A stretch of DNA of 64,000 nucleotides from Chamaecyparis obtusa. Taxonomy: Eukaryota > Streptophyta > Pinopsida > Cupressales > Cupressaceae. The stretch's first letter is position 1. Every line of letters begins with the position of its first letter. A program made the position numbers and the translations under genes. Under the pieces are notes generated by a model, which was not told the DNA's origin, did no database searches, and worked only from the letters and a program-made list of their open reading frames with translations. Below are positions 34,489 through 46,196 of the stretch, in pieces. The DNA lies in the NCBI GenBank assembly GCA_027943335.1, contig BSBK01001538.1, forward strand, positions 1,145,001 through 1,209,000. The letters run 5' to 3'.

Positions 34489-35577
34489 TGTTGGCAAGTG
34501 GTCAACACATGCACATATGGAATGTTGTCATTTATGGCAACACTTATCAGATTTATGATCACACATGTTGGAAAGATCTAAGATGTTTGTATGTAGTTGA
34601 TAGAAGAAAAATGCATAAGTCCACAAACTGTTCCTGTGACCCAATCTGACATAAAAGGTTAGCGATCCTCTCAAAGACTTTCTAAAGGCATGCGATCATG
34701 GCTACATGCTTAAAAGACACTAACCAATACATGTGTAAGGTCGCACGTGTTAATATCACAGTTTCAGAGAGATGTGCTCAGATGATTGAATGCGAAGACA
34801 GGTAAGAGGGTATAACTTGTTGGTGATCACTAAGGCTGACTTTGCGAGTGATTGGAAAGTTATTTTTGGATGCATTCTTTGATCTAAGGCCAACTAAGGA
34901 TGTTAATGAAGTGTGCAAATGTGCATTAAATAAATATTATGCTTTGCTAGAGTATAGCTGACTAGCCTTTGTAATATGCCTCTAAGAAGGTATAAGTATA
35001 CATAAACTTTTGTAAAAGTTTGAATAGATGGATGCAAACTGTGAGGGCATCTAAGAGGTAGAGCATAGATCAAGAAAAAGGAGAACAAGGGGAGTTCTTC
35101 AAGGAATAATTTTTTAACTCTTTGTATTCAGGACAACAGATTGATTGTAAGTGTTGTTGCACCTAATGTAAACCCCTAACGGGGTTTGATTTCCTTTAAC
35201 AAGATTGAACTCCTAATAGGGTTGATTCTTTAATTAGGATCACATTGTAAAAGACTCCTAATATGGTCTATCCTTTAACCAAGACCTACCTATTGTAATA
35301 CTCAGCTCCTAACAGGGTCAAAACTCTTAACATAGTTATTATACTTATAGTGCAGATATTTGTGGGTACCATCCCCATCGGGGTTTTTTCCTTAACAGGG
35401 TTTTCCTTGAAAACAAATATGGTGTTATGAGTTCTTTTATGCTTGTTTATGTTTCATGTTTATTTGTCTTATGTTGTATCTTTATATGTTGTTTGAAGAA
35501 GATAAAGAAGTTTAAGAATTCAGTAAATTATTGTAACATTGATTCACCCCCCCTCTCAGTGTTACCAAATCCTAACA
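34489..35577 (+). repeat. 3' LTR of element D, complete
   Basis: 1089 bases, TGTTGGCAAGTG... to ...AAATCCTAACA. It carries the leader hairpins AAACCCC-TAAC-GGGGTTT (35170-35187, perfect 7-bp arms), CTCCTAATAGGGTTG, CTCCTAACAGGGTC and CCCCATCGGGG (35373-35383), then GATTCACCCCCCCTCTCAG near the end. Confidence 0.88.
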
Positions 35578-35810
35578 TAGACATCATCCATGCCATCATA
35601 CCTCAATACATGAGAATTCCTCATTTAGAGACCTATAATGGTAAGGGTGATCCTCTGACTCATGTTAAAACCTTTCAAACATAGTTTAGTGATCTCTCTC
35701 ATGATCATAGGTTAGTGGATAAATTTTTTACTAGAACCTTTTGAGATAAATCCTTGCAATGGTACTATTCCTTGCCTCCTTATCTATTGATTCTTTTCAG
35801 AACTTAAATC
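35578..35810 (+). pseudogene. Gypsy gag fragment of element G
   Basis: The frame reads IPHLETYNGKGDPLTHVKTF, then after a stop FSDLSHDHRLVDKFFTRTF and a SLQWYYSLPP segment. This matches the conserved retrotransposon gag pattern of plant Gypsy elements (F/Y-x-G-x-GDP...H, then L...A..W). It starts abruptly at the D boundary and has several stops. Confidence 0.7.
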
Positions 35811-35877
35811 GATTGATCCAAAACTCTCTTTTTGATAACATCATCAACCCATTCATGATACTGAGAAGTGTTTACAC

Positions 35878-36600
35878 TTGAAGACTTTTGTCCAAGACCT
35901 TATTGATTCTAATGCTATAACTGTTGAGGATCAAGGAAACAAATATGTTTCCCATCCTAATCAAAAATTTAATATCTATACTAATTTATTACCTTCTCAT
36001 TCTACCAATATAGTTGAGTCTACCCATTTATTACCTTCCTCTTCAACCAATGTTGTTGAGTATCTTGAACCCATTACTACTGTGAATTTTGATGATATGC
36101 GTACCAAGTCCAATAATATTTTCAACCTTATTGACCAATCCAAATCCAAACCCAAACCCAAGCAAAAAATGGAGCTTTTCATTACATTTGATTCTAAGGA
36201 GACTACTAGGACACCCAATGCTCCTATTTACATTTCTATGAAGATTAATGGTCTTCCTTCTCATAGAGTCCTTATTGATCCTACTTGCATGGTGAATGTT
36301 ATATCTAAAGAGAATATTTCCACAAGACAGCTCCATTGAGACTCCTATGATAAATTAGGTGTGATGATTAAAACTTTCAATGGTTTTACTTATCCTACCC
36401 ATGATTTTGTTACCTTTCTCGTTGAGTTTGGTAAGAAACCCATAGATGTCACATTTGTTGTCATCCCAACTTCCAATTGGTTTCATGTTATACTTGGCAT
36501 TCCTTGTCTCAGTTAAAATAAATTTAAAGCCTATATTAGCTTTAAGTGTTTGAAATTTCCCCATAATGGAGAAATCATCACCATTAACCATAGTCTCTAT
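35878..36600 (+). pseudogene. Gypsy gag C-terminus and aspartic protease of element G
   Basis: The frame 35878-36339 is open for 153 codons, with a Ser/Asn-rich linker and then the protease region APIYISMKINGLPSHRVLID. The usual catalytic D-S/T-G is altered to DPT, as in several plant Gypsy lineages that have DPG. After a TGA, the frame resumes with YDKLGVMIKTFNGFTYPTHD, GIPCLS and LKFPHNGEIITI, the conserved end of the protease domain. A broken tail can be followed to about 37215 (acidic DEEDTLDDDDY). The RT expected next is absent. Confidence 0.7.
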
Positions 36601-37215
36601 TAGCCTTTAGTGAGTCATGAGAACTTTGACCTTGACTTCTTTTGGGATAGCATACTTCAACCAACTCAACCTCTCCAAGATAAGTTCTTCCTATGCTTCA
36701 ATTGCACCTTGTATATATTACAAATGCCCTGCATCTTCTATTTATCAACCTAGAAAGATTCCTTCCAAGGGACAAAAGGACTATATGTTGATTGATCCTA
36801 AACCAACACAAATTTCAATAAAAACCATAGTCATGAATATCATCATAGAAATCATGCTACGGCCCACAAGCTTGATCCCCAAAAAAATTCCTCCCCTAAG
36901 GAACCTTTTAATGCCTTGATTCCCTTTGACAAACCTATGCATAGCGCAAGGGAGGAATTTAACCTAAAGAAAATCAAATTAAATAAACACAATGATAATT
37001 TCTATTTGTATCAAAGATTCTATTGTGATTAACTTGGATGAAGAAGATACTCTTGATGATGATGATTACAAGGTTTCTAATGAAAATGATGTTTATGCTA
37101 ACTATTCAAATGATATGTATGAGATTATTGTTGTTAATCATGACTTACCTATGATATTTTCACAAATGTTATCCCTAGATCCTAGTGACAAACAAAATGA
37201 CTCAACATTATAGCA

Positions 37216-37973
37216 TGATCCTTGTTTAGTACTTGCGATAGCTCCACATTTTTTCTCAATGTTGTGCCTATTGTGTATTTCCTACCTTCCCTAAATACGA
37301 AAGACCAAGATTGGAGGGCATGTGATATTGTTGACTAGCTCCTCTTGTGTGGTGGATTCTTTTTTGTGTTTTCTTATTCTTTTTTTTCCCTGTGATGTGC
37401 TTCTTGTTATATGTTTTGTTTGGATTTATTTAGATGACCCTTTTGTTTCTTTGTTAATGCAAGGTGATAAAATAATTTACCTATCATGACATTCTTCTAT
37501 TTTTATTTCATTTTTTATATGTTGTATACATTTTATGTTGTGCACGTTCTTTTGTCGTAAATGTGTGTTTGTGTTGTCTGATTGGGGGTGATGAAAAATG
37601 GTCATACCATTTATTCTTTTTGGTCTTCACAATGACAATCCAAAAATACTTTTGTTTGTATCTTCGATGTCATATTATTCCATTGTTCTCATAGTTTTAT
37701 ACTTTGGGGGATGATGTCAATTCTTTTTGTCATAATTTTTTATATACATGAGTTATCATATGATTATATTGATCCCAGAGTTAGTAGATTCCCTTTGTGC
37801 TCTATTTTTTCATGTGCTTTATTTCCCTTGGTTTGTCCTTGCTTGGGAGCATTTCATAGTGGAAATTTTTTTGTGGGTGTATGTATGCTCTGCTAAAGCC
37901 ATTGCTCTCTTTAAGGCATTTGCAATCACTTTAATGTGGGGGGCATACACTTTGCTCCTTGTTTCACATTTTG

Positions 37974-38014
<41 letters not shown>

Positions 38015-38392
38015 CAAATCAATTTGTTAATGGATTTGGAAATAAAGCTTTCCTTGGATTCATCCTTTCATTACATTATCATGCCCAATACAATATTTAG
38101 TTGGTCCCTTCGAAGATAATGTTCTCCTTAGGCTCAATCCTCCTTTTGGCATTTTAATCTTTCTCTTTGCATGGCCTATAGTAAGTCAAAACTTACTAGG
38201 CTAGTTTTTCATGTTCTATTTCTCTCTCTTTTCAAGCGTTACTTATTTTTGTCTTGGTTTTTGAGTCAATGAGGACCTAAGCCACTTAGGCACTCCTTGT
38301 CTCCTTAACCTTGATAATTTTTTTCCAATCCTTTGATCTACTTTACTGTGAGCATGAGGTAATCTCATACTCCCACTAATGTGGGGGCTAAA
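37216..38392 (+). other. Non-coding 3' region of G, with a microsatellite and a polypurine tract
   Basis: No pol motif. It contains (AC)18 at 37977-38012 and ends with GTGGGGGCTAAA (38381-38392) before the LTR. Short frames here, including a run of Thr-His, reflect the microsatellite. Confidence 0.55.
37977..38012. repeat. (AC)18 microsatellite
   Basis: Uninterrupted AC dinucleotide run of 36 bases. Confidence 0.95.
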
Positions 38393-39653
38393 TGTATCAT
38401 CCTAAATTTTAAGTGTTGGCAAAATGGTGTGTTGTATTTTATTATGTAAATGTTGCACCTAGGAACACCTAGATGGACATGCAACATGTAGAGATTACTT
38501 GGGAATATTCTTGGGACCACTTGATGATCTGTATTGTAACATTATAATGTTATTTGATATAATTAGTTAATATTGACAAAATAATTAAATAAAATACCCA
38601 ATATTAAATGTGGGTCATCGGGGTTAGGTAGCACATGGTTTATGTAATACCACTTGGTGGTTTTGTGGAACCTTATTTCTATAAAAGAAACCAAAATGGT
38701 AATAGTTGAGGTTAGTCAAGTTAGCACTTGTGGAGGTTGGAAGTATGGAATAGGATATGTGGTTGCTTGCTTGTTCACATGGAATGTTGTTTATGGTAAG
38801 GGCTTCAAAGGTTTTCATGGATGTATTACAATGTTATTTTGAAGAATAATATATAGATGATGGATGCTTTTGGAGGTTGGGTTTCTCTCATGATGGTTTT
38901 CAGAGGGTATATCTTGTGTCAATTTTGTGTGTATGTTGTTTATTCTCTTACATGGGGATTTAAAGTACTTATATGGTAAATTTATCATGTGGGTTATGTG
39001 GAAATTAGATGCTAAATTAGGCCACATTTTAGTGTTGTTGAGTTTTCATGTCCATTATGCTTGATAGAGCTCCATATTGCTTATAATTTTGGCATTTTCT
39101 CAGCCTTCCTGACCCATTGACCAAATTTCAATATATTTTGAGGGGAATAAGTCGGCCAAGTGACCTATTCCCCTTGGTTTGTTGTGAAATTCAAATCAGG
39201 GTTGCATCTCATTGGTTAAGTGAGAAATCTTAAATCATGCTAGCTTCCTTCGAGTTTTGAGCTCTGAAATATTGTGAGAGGTATAAAATAAATCTATCTC
39301 TCCTCATTTGGACATAAGACAAGATGGAATTAAAGATCTCTCCTACAACTTTGCATCCAAGAACTCTCAAGCAAGATTTCAAGCATCCAAAGCATCTTTG
39401 AAGGCAATCTTCTCCATTATAGCAAGCTTCACTCCCTCATGAAGGAAAAGTAGAGGAGAATTGAATCAAACAAGAAGATCCTTTATCCATCCACATTCAT
39501 CCATTCTTGAAGGAAAGAGTCAATCAAGAATAACAACATTGAAGATCTTTGAGGAGTATTTATAGATCTATCCATTTGTGAAGGGAACCCTTGGTTCTTC
39601 TCTACATTTCAAGATCCAACGACTGAGTACAACAATATACAAGAAATTACAAT
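38393..39653 (+). repeat. 3' LTR of element G, left part
   Basis: Starts TGTATCATCCTAAATTT directly after the purine tract and runs without coding potential to the insertion point of F. It continues at 46025 after F and one copy of the duplicated ACAAT. Total length is about 1.43 kb if the end at 46196 is right. Confidence 0.65.
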
Positions 39654-40512
39654 TGATGAAGGGTGCTCCCCTTAATACCACAAACACATTACAGATATAG
39701 AGAAACAACAACAATATGCAAGAACAGAAAATTGGCTTCTTATTATCTCCACAAATGTGGAATTACAAACTTTCAGAATTATAATATGCAAAGCCACATG
39801 GGCATTCCCTTACAATATTCTGTAGGACAAAGCCTCGAACTATTACCCAGATCTACTACCCAGAACTATTCTGAACTGCCTAAGACAATAATACAGCCTT
39901 CCTTATATAGGCAATTTTCCACCGCCTGGAAGGTTCCAGAATTTTAGCCAATAAGGCCGACCAAACTTAGAATTATTTTATTTTACATTTTATTACATCA
40001 TAGTCGGCTCAAGATAACCTTTGAAACCCGAACAGAAATTTTGAAGAAAATTATTTTTTGCCATTTCAGGTGGCCCAACTTCCGAAGACCATAAGTCATC
40101 ACCAGTTGACCCGATCGACTATTATAACCCCATTTTGGAAACGCCACAAAGCGCTCTACAGGCTTGACCCACGCAAGCGCTCGTCACCCAAATTTTTGAC
40201 CTCATTCGGGGCCTCTAAAGCCTTCAAAATTGAGTTCAAAGTTTATGTACCCTGCTACCAATACCGAAAATCTTCAATATCTTCCAATATACACTTGATC
40301 TGGCAATGAAACTTTACTGGCAGGCTTATATGACCAAAATGAACCTCCAAGAAAGAAATCAGATCATTCTGAGCACATATGAAAATTACCAAAAATAGTA
40401 ACTTTTCATAAATAGCAGCTCTGCACAAAATAGCCCTTATTGAATATAAAAAAAATAGAAATATTTTTGGGTGATGCAAGATTGCTCTTACACCCAGGAT
40501 GCTCCTGCATCA
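39654..40512 (-). repeat. 3' LTR of element F
   Basis: Left copy, 859 bases. Plus-strand ends are TGATGAAGG and CTGCATCA. No obvious purine tract sits beside it; the element-strand sequence just before it is mixed (GAGAGGGTCACTTC). Confidence 0.92.
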
Positions 40513-40550
40513 GACACCGAGGGTAATTTGAGAAGTGACCCTCTCATGAC

Positions 40551-43500
40551 TCAGGTGTGCAGAGGAAAACCAAGACGGCTAACCTCCTCCTTTGTCAGCC
40601 AAGATGAATCTTCAACAGGTCGTCCTTTCCACTTGACCAGATATTCTTCATATGTCATGTTCCTTGTGCTTCTACCAACATGACTGTCCAATATATCTTC
40701 GATCTCCTTAGTGTCTGAACTAGTTGCTGGAATACTCCACTGTGCTGCTGTGATCTCATCTTCAACACCTCCTTCATGATACTCTGTCAGATCTGAAATG
40801 TTAAAAATTGGTGAAATATTTAGCTCAGTAGGCAATTCTACCTCATATGCGTTTCTTGAATCATGTTTCTTCAGTATCCTACATGGTCCAAACTTCTTCA
40901 TTTTCAGCTTGTTATATGTACCAACTGGAAACCGCTCCTTCCGCAAATGAACCATGACTTCATCACCAACTTGAAATTCCTTATACCTCCTTTTCTCATC
41001 TGCCTTAGCCTTATACTGTGCGTTCATCTTGGTGATATGCTTCCTCACCTCCCCATGGATGTTCTTCAAGTGTTCTGCAAAATCTTCAGCTTCAGCACTA
41101 CTTATTTCTCCTTTATCTATCTTCCTCAATTCAGATGCATTTCTTGGACTACTTCCATATACAATCTAGAATGGTGATTTACCAGTGCTCCTATTGACAG
41201 AATTATTGTATGCAAATTCTACCTGTGGTAAAATCAAATCCCATCCTGTTGGCTTATCTCCAACCAAACATCTCAACAAATTTCCCAAACTCCTATTCAC
41301 CACCTCTGTCTGTCCATCAATCTGTGGATGATGTGATGAACTGAACTTCAAATCTGTCTTTAACTTCTTCCACAATGTACGCCAGAAATATCCAACAAAT
41401 TTAGTGTCCCGATCTGAAACTATGGTCCTTGGCAAACCATGAAGTCTCACTACCTCTCTGAAAAACAATTCTGCTACATGAACAGCATCATTAGTCTTCT
41501 TGTAGGGAATGAAATGTGCCATCTTTGAAAATCGATCAACTACTACAAAAATTGAATCATGTCCCCGCTGTGTCCTCGGTAAACCAAGAACAAAGTCCAT
41601 ACTGATATCCTCCCAAGGCTTCTCTGGTATAGGTAATGGCTGATACAACCCTGTATTCTGCTTCACTCCTTTCGCCATCTGACATACTCTGCAACTCTGT
41701 ACAAACTTCTTCACATCTTGCTGCAATTGTGGCCAATAATAATTCTCACCAACCAAAGCAAGGGTTTTATCACGACCAAAATATCCAGCCAATCCTCCAC
41801 TATGCTTCTCCTTAATGAGATTCTCCCTCATAGAACTTCGTGGAATGCACAACTGATTCCCTCTGAATAGCATATCATCCTGGATGGTGAAATCCAACCA
41901 TTTTGTCCTGTCTAGAGTAACAAGTTCTGCACAAGCTTTCCAAGCTTCACCAAAATCAGGATCCTCTGGATATAAATTCTTGAGTTCCTTGAACCCAACC
42001 ACTTCAATCTGCATTTCTGTCAACAATAGTTGCCTTCTGCTAAGAGCATCTGCAACCCTATTAGACTTTCCACTCCTGTGTTTCAAAACAAATGTATAAC
42101 TCTGTAAAAACTCAACCCATTTCAAATGTCTTTGATTCAATTTTCCTTGACTATTCAAATATTGCAAAGCTTGATGATCAGTATACAAAACAAACTCCTT
42201 AGGAAGCAGATAGTGCCTCCACTTTTTCAATACCTGAACTATAGCATAAAATTCTTGATCATAAACAGAATATTTTCTCTTGGCATCATTTAATTTCTCA
42301 CTGAAATAAGCAACAGGTTTACCTTCTTGGCTCATAACAGCTCCTATTGCAGTACCACTAGCATCACAATCTACTTGAAACACCTTATTAAAATCTGGAA
42401 GTGCTAAAATAGGTTGTTCTGTAACTTTTTGTTTCAACAATTGAAAACTCTTTTCTGCCCCATTAGTCCACTTAAACTCTTTTCTATCCCCTCTCATTGT
42501 TTCAGTCAAGGGTCCACAAATACTGCTAAAATTTCTGATAAACTTTCTGTAAAAGCTAGCTAGACCATGAAAAGATCTTACCTCAGTAGCACTCCTTGGA
42601 GTAGGCCATTCAAGGATAGCCTGTACCTTCTCTGGGTCCATTTTTAGACCTTCTCCTGAAACTACAAACCCCAAATACACCAACTCTTTCTTCACAAAAC
42701 TGCACTTCTTCAAATTAATCAACAATTTCTCTTCTCTCAACTTCTCAAATACCATACGAATATGCATCATATGCTCATCCAATGTCTTACTAAAGATCAA
42801 AATATCATCTAGGTAAACAATGAAAAACTTACTCAGAAATTCTTTCAGAACCTCGTTCATGAGCCGCATGAAAGTGCTCGGTGCATTGGTTAGCCCAAAA
42901 GGCATGACTAACCACTCATACAGTCCTTCCTTTGTCTTGAAGGCAGTCTTCCATTCATCTCTTTCTCTGATCTGAATCTGATGATATCCACTTTTCAGAT
43001 CTATCTTTGAGAAATACACAGCTCCACTCAAACAGTCCATAATATCATCCATTCGTGGCAATGGAAACCTGTACTTGATTGTGATCTTGTTTATTGCCCT
43101 AGAATCTATACACATCCTCCATTCTCCATTCTTCTTTGGTGCTAATACTGCTGGTACAGCACAGGGACTCAGACTCTCACGGATCAATCCTTTCTGTAAC
43201 AGTTCATGTACTTGTCTGTTCAACTCCTCACTTTCTGCAGGTGTCATTCTGTGTGCTGCCTTATTTGGCAAACTCGCTCCTGGGATCAAGTCCATCTGAT
43301 GACTGATCTTCCTGACTGGTGATAATCCATCAGGCACGTTGTCGGATACAATATCCTGAAACTCATTCAACAAATCTGCAACTTCTACAGGAACATCTTC
43401 TACTTCCTCTTTACCAGCTTTTAGAATTAAAGCAAAACATACATGCTCATGCCTCATACCATCTAGGAAATTTCTTCCATCAACAAAAGTTATCCTTGCA

Positions 43501-43748
43501 TTACCACATACCTTTTCTTCGGTCTCCTTCAATGGCTTTAGCTTATGTCACACTCCATCCTTTGTCAGGGAATAGGTATTCGCACGACCATCGTGTACAG
43601 CACATCTGTCAAACTGTCATGGTCTACCCAACAACATATGACATGCATCCATAGATATGATATCACACAATACCTCATCTTGGTATCCGCCAATCTTGAA
43701 CTTCACCAGGCATTGTTCATTGACCATGACCTTGTGGTCATCCTGTAC
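40551..43748 (-). pseudogene. Chromovirus pol of element F: end of protease, RT, RNase H, integrase, chromodomain
   Basis: The end of protease (ISMDACHMLLGRP) is followed by 788 uninterrupted codons (43532 to 41166). RT has WRMCIDSRAINKITIKYRF, MPFGLTNAP and the active site YLDDILIF. RNase H has DQEFYAIVQVLKKWRHYL and YTDHQAL. Integrase has a zinc region (one His of HHCC appears as Tyr in AGYFGRDKT; CRVCQMAKG intact) and catalytic residues in ISMDF, SDRD and QTEVVN. After TAG 41166-41168 the frame continues to 40551 with the chromodomain (EIEDILDSHV...YLVKWKGRPVEDSSW), which guides integration to marked chromatin in this family. Further stops at 43617-43619 and 43548-43550. Confidence 0.94.
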
Positions 43749-45059
43749 CTAGGCAATCCGATATGGATGTGGGTGTTTCTGTCTCTTGAGCTTCAACTTT
43801 GTCACCATCTCTTCTGACACCAAATTGTCAGTGCTTCCACTATCAATAATCACATCACAACATTTACCTTCACACTTGCACCTGGTGCGAAACAGGCTCC
43901 TTCTTTGCTCAGGTTCATTCTCACCACTCAATAGGACTCTTCTGTTAATCAACGTTTCTCCTCTTTCAGCATCTTCAGAATTTGATGATCTGGCATCTTC
44001 ATCTACATGTGCAACTCTGGCCTGGCCTTCATTTCTTTTGTCTGTTCTACCTTGGCGCTGAGGACATTCAAATGCCCTATGACCTTCTTCTCCACAGTGA
44101 AAACATGTTCCACGGAAGCCTCCTCTTCCAGATCCTTGTCCTCTTCCTCTTCCTCTCTGATCTCTATTATTCTGATCCTGGAAGCGATTGGAATTATTTT
44201 CTCGCTGATTCTGACTACTACTGGCCTCATCCTTCTTTTTCGGATCCTCATTTCGGCCACCATATGACCGTCCACCAGATCGTCCACCACGACTTCTTCC
44301 ATTTTGTCTGCTCTCAAACTTCTTATTCAGCTTTTCCTCTACTTTTAGGGCAAACTGGTATGCCTCTTCAATACTGTTCATTCGAACCAGATTCAGCTCC
44401 TCCTGAATGCTTGGCCTTAACCCATTAAGGTATCGGGCAACTTTCTCCTTGTCAGCTTCTGCGTGGCCTGTTCTGATGAGAAGTCGATAGAACTCCTCTG
44501 TATACTCCTGAACAGATCTTCCTGCTTGCTTCAAACTCTGCATTTTCTTCAGTAGGTCAAGCTCATAATCAACAGGAATGAACTGTCGCTTCAATTTTTC
44601 CACCATCCGATCCCATCTTGTGATTTTATCTTTCCCTCTTCTATTTCGCTCCAATTGAATTTCTTGCCACCAGATCTTCGCATGACCTTTCAGTCTGGCC
44701 TTCGCAAATTTGACCCTATCAGGATCCTCAACATCTTCATACTCAAAATACTCCTCACATTTATTGATCCAGTCGATCAATTCCTCTGGGTTAAGATTTC
44801 CAAAAAATGTAGGAACCTCAATCTTAGGTCTTTTCCCAATCTTGGAAATCGCCCGAAAAAGTTTTTCTTCCTCCTGGTTCACAATTTCAGCTTCTCCTTC
44901 TTGATATTCTTCTTCGGCTTCATCCTCGCTTTCGTCTCTGACATTAAGATTCATTCCTCTATGAATCTCTTCTTGCAATGCTCACACTTGTCTCTGCAGC
45001 TCTCTAACCTCAGGTGTTACAACACCAGCTCTTCCGCCACGTTCCCTTCGTGGAGGCAT
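43749..45059 (-). pseudogene. Chromovirus gag and start of protease of element F
   Basis: The true start is ATG 45057-45059 (MPPRRERGGRAG), about 80 bases after the primer site. TGA at 44982-44984 interrupts it 25 codons in; the long open part after it (44981 to 43749) has no ATG at its beginning. It holds the gag domain (RVKFAKARLKGHAKIWWQ; YTEEFYRLL), an Arg/Gly-rich stretch and the zinc knuckle CFHCGEEGHRAFEC. The protease active site reads VIIDSGSTDNLV. TAG 43749-43751 ends this part where the family usually has Trp. Confidence 0.93.
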
Positions 45060-45141
45060 TTTCACGATGCGCACTGAAACCCTAACCACGGTCCTGGTGC
45101 AAACTGCCTCACAGTCGGTGATCTGTTTACACACTCAAGAA

Positions 45142-45160
45142 CTCCTGCTCTGATACCACC
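45142..45160 (-). other. Primer-binding site of element F (tRNA-Met)
   Basis: The element strand reads GGTGGTATCAGAGCAGGAG directly after the LTR end CATCA. TGGTATCAGAGC is a perfect 12-base match to the initiator-Met site. Confidence 0.88.
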
Positions 45161-46019
45161 TGATGAAGGGTGCTCCCCTTAATACCACAAACACATTACA
45201 GATATAGAGAAACAACAACAATATGCAAGAACAGAAAATTGGCTTCTTATTATCTCCACAAATGTGGAATTACAAACTTTCAGAATTACAATATGCAAAG
45301 CCACATGGGCATTCCCTTACAATATTCTGTAGGACAAAGCCTTGAACTATTACCCAGATCTACTACCCAGAACTATTATGAACTGCCTAAGACAATAATA
45401 CAGCCTTCCTTATATAGGCAATTTTCCACCGCCTAGAAGGTTCCAGAATTTTAGCCAATAAGGCCGACCAAACTTAGAATTATTTTATTTTACATTTTAT
45501 TACATCATAGTCGTCTCAAGATAACCTTTGAAACCCGAACAGAAATTTTGAAGAAAATTATTTTTTGCCATTTCAGGTGGCCCAACTTCCGAAGACCATA
45601 AGTCATCACCGGTTGACCCGATCGGCTATTATAACCCCATTTTGGAAACGCCACGAAGCACTCTACAGGCTTGACCCGCGCAAGCGCTCGTCTCCCAAAT
45701 TTTTGACCTCATCCGGGGCCTCTAGAGCCTTCAAAACTGAGTTCAAAGTTTCTGTACCCTGCTGCCAATACCGAAAATCTTCAATATCTTCCAATATACG
45801 CTTGATCTAGCAATGAAACTTTACTGGCAGGCTTATATGACCAAAATGAACCTCCAAGAAAGAAATCAGATCATTCTGAGCACATACGAAAATTACCAAA
45901 AATAGTAACTTTTCATAAATAGCAGCTCTGCACAAAATAGCCCTTATTGAATATAAAAAAAATAGAAATATTTTTGGGTGATGCAAGATTGCTCTTACAC
46001 CCAGGATGCTCTTGCATCA
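45161..46019 (-). repeat. 5' LTR of element F
   Basis: Right copy, 859 bases, about 98% identical to 39654-40512 with no length difference. Confidence 0.93.
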
Positions 46020-46024
46020 ACAAT

Positions 46025-46196
46025 CATCTTCATAGACATTATGACCTCAAAGTCCATTTATGAAGGTATAAGCATTTACATTGTAAACTTAATATCTACT
46101 TCACATTTACAAGTGTTCATTTCATACATATTTTATTTCTATTTCAAGGTTGATTCCTGAACTGATGTTTGATTGAGGCAAACCCCTTTCTACACA
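46025..46196 (+). repeat. 3' LTR of element G, right part (probable)
   Basis: Direct continuation of the sequence left of F. It is taken to end at TTTCTACACA, just before a T-run, because an LTR ends in CA and the later sequence is different in character; with no second LTR copy the limit is uncertain. Confidence 0.45.

Larger units (their letters stand above)
27831..35577 (+). mobile_element. Element D: LTR retrotransposon without pol
   Basis: LTRs at 27831-28576 (truncated) and 34489-35577, a tRNA-Met primer site at 28577, a polypurine tract at 34477 and a 5.9-kb internal region. No protease, integrase, RT or RNase H motif was found on either strand. It holds a gag-like ORF1 with zinc knuckles and a large ORF2 of unknown type. 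Structure, primer site and tract match the Copia families nearby, so it fits a large non-autonomous (LARD-like) element. Its right end abuts Gypsy remnant G at 35578. The left end is lost in a junction with element C. Confidence 0.85.
39654..46019 (-). mobile_element. Chromovirus (Ty3/Gypsy) element F, full length
   Basis: Two 859-base LTRs, TGATGCAGG...CCTTCATCA on the element strand, with the exact target duplication ACAAT (39649-39653 and 46020-46024). Element order is primer site (45142-45160), gag, protease, RT, RNase H, integrase and chromodomain. The LTRs differ at about 20 positions (about 2%), mostly transitions, so this is one of the younger insertions here. Five nonsense codons break an otherwise continuous gag-pol. 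It landed in the LTR of G. Confidence 0.96.
35578..46196 (+). mobile_element. Gypsy remnant G (gag-protease only), interrupted by element F
   Basis: Begins inside a gag frame exactly at the right end of D, so D probably inserted into it, or a deletion joined them. Gag and protease fragments are followed by 1.1 kb of non-coding DNA, a GTGGGGGCTAAA purine tract and an LTR from 38393 that is split by F and probably ends near 46196 (...TTTCTACACA). No RT or integrase is present, so it is either a gag-only element or has lost pol. Confidence 0.65.

Noticed and set aside
37748..38119. A 123-residue frame with a Thr-His run
   Set aside because: It is created by the (AC)18 microsatellite in non-coding DNA.
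43749..44978. F gag starting at 44978
   Set aside because: That codon is TTG just after a TGA; the family-typical ATG (MPPRR) is at 45059.
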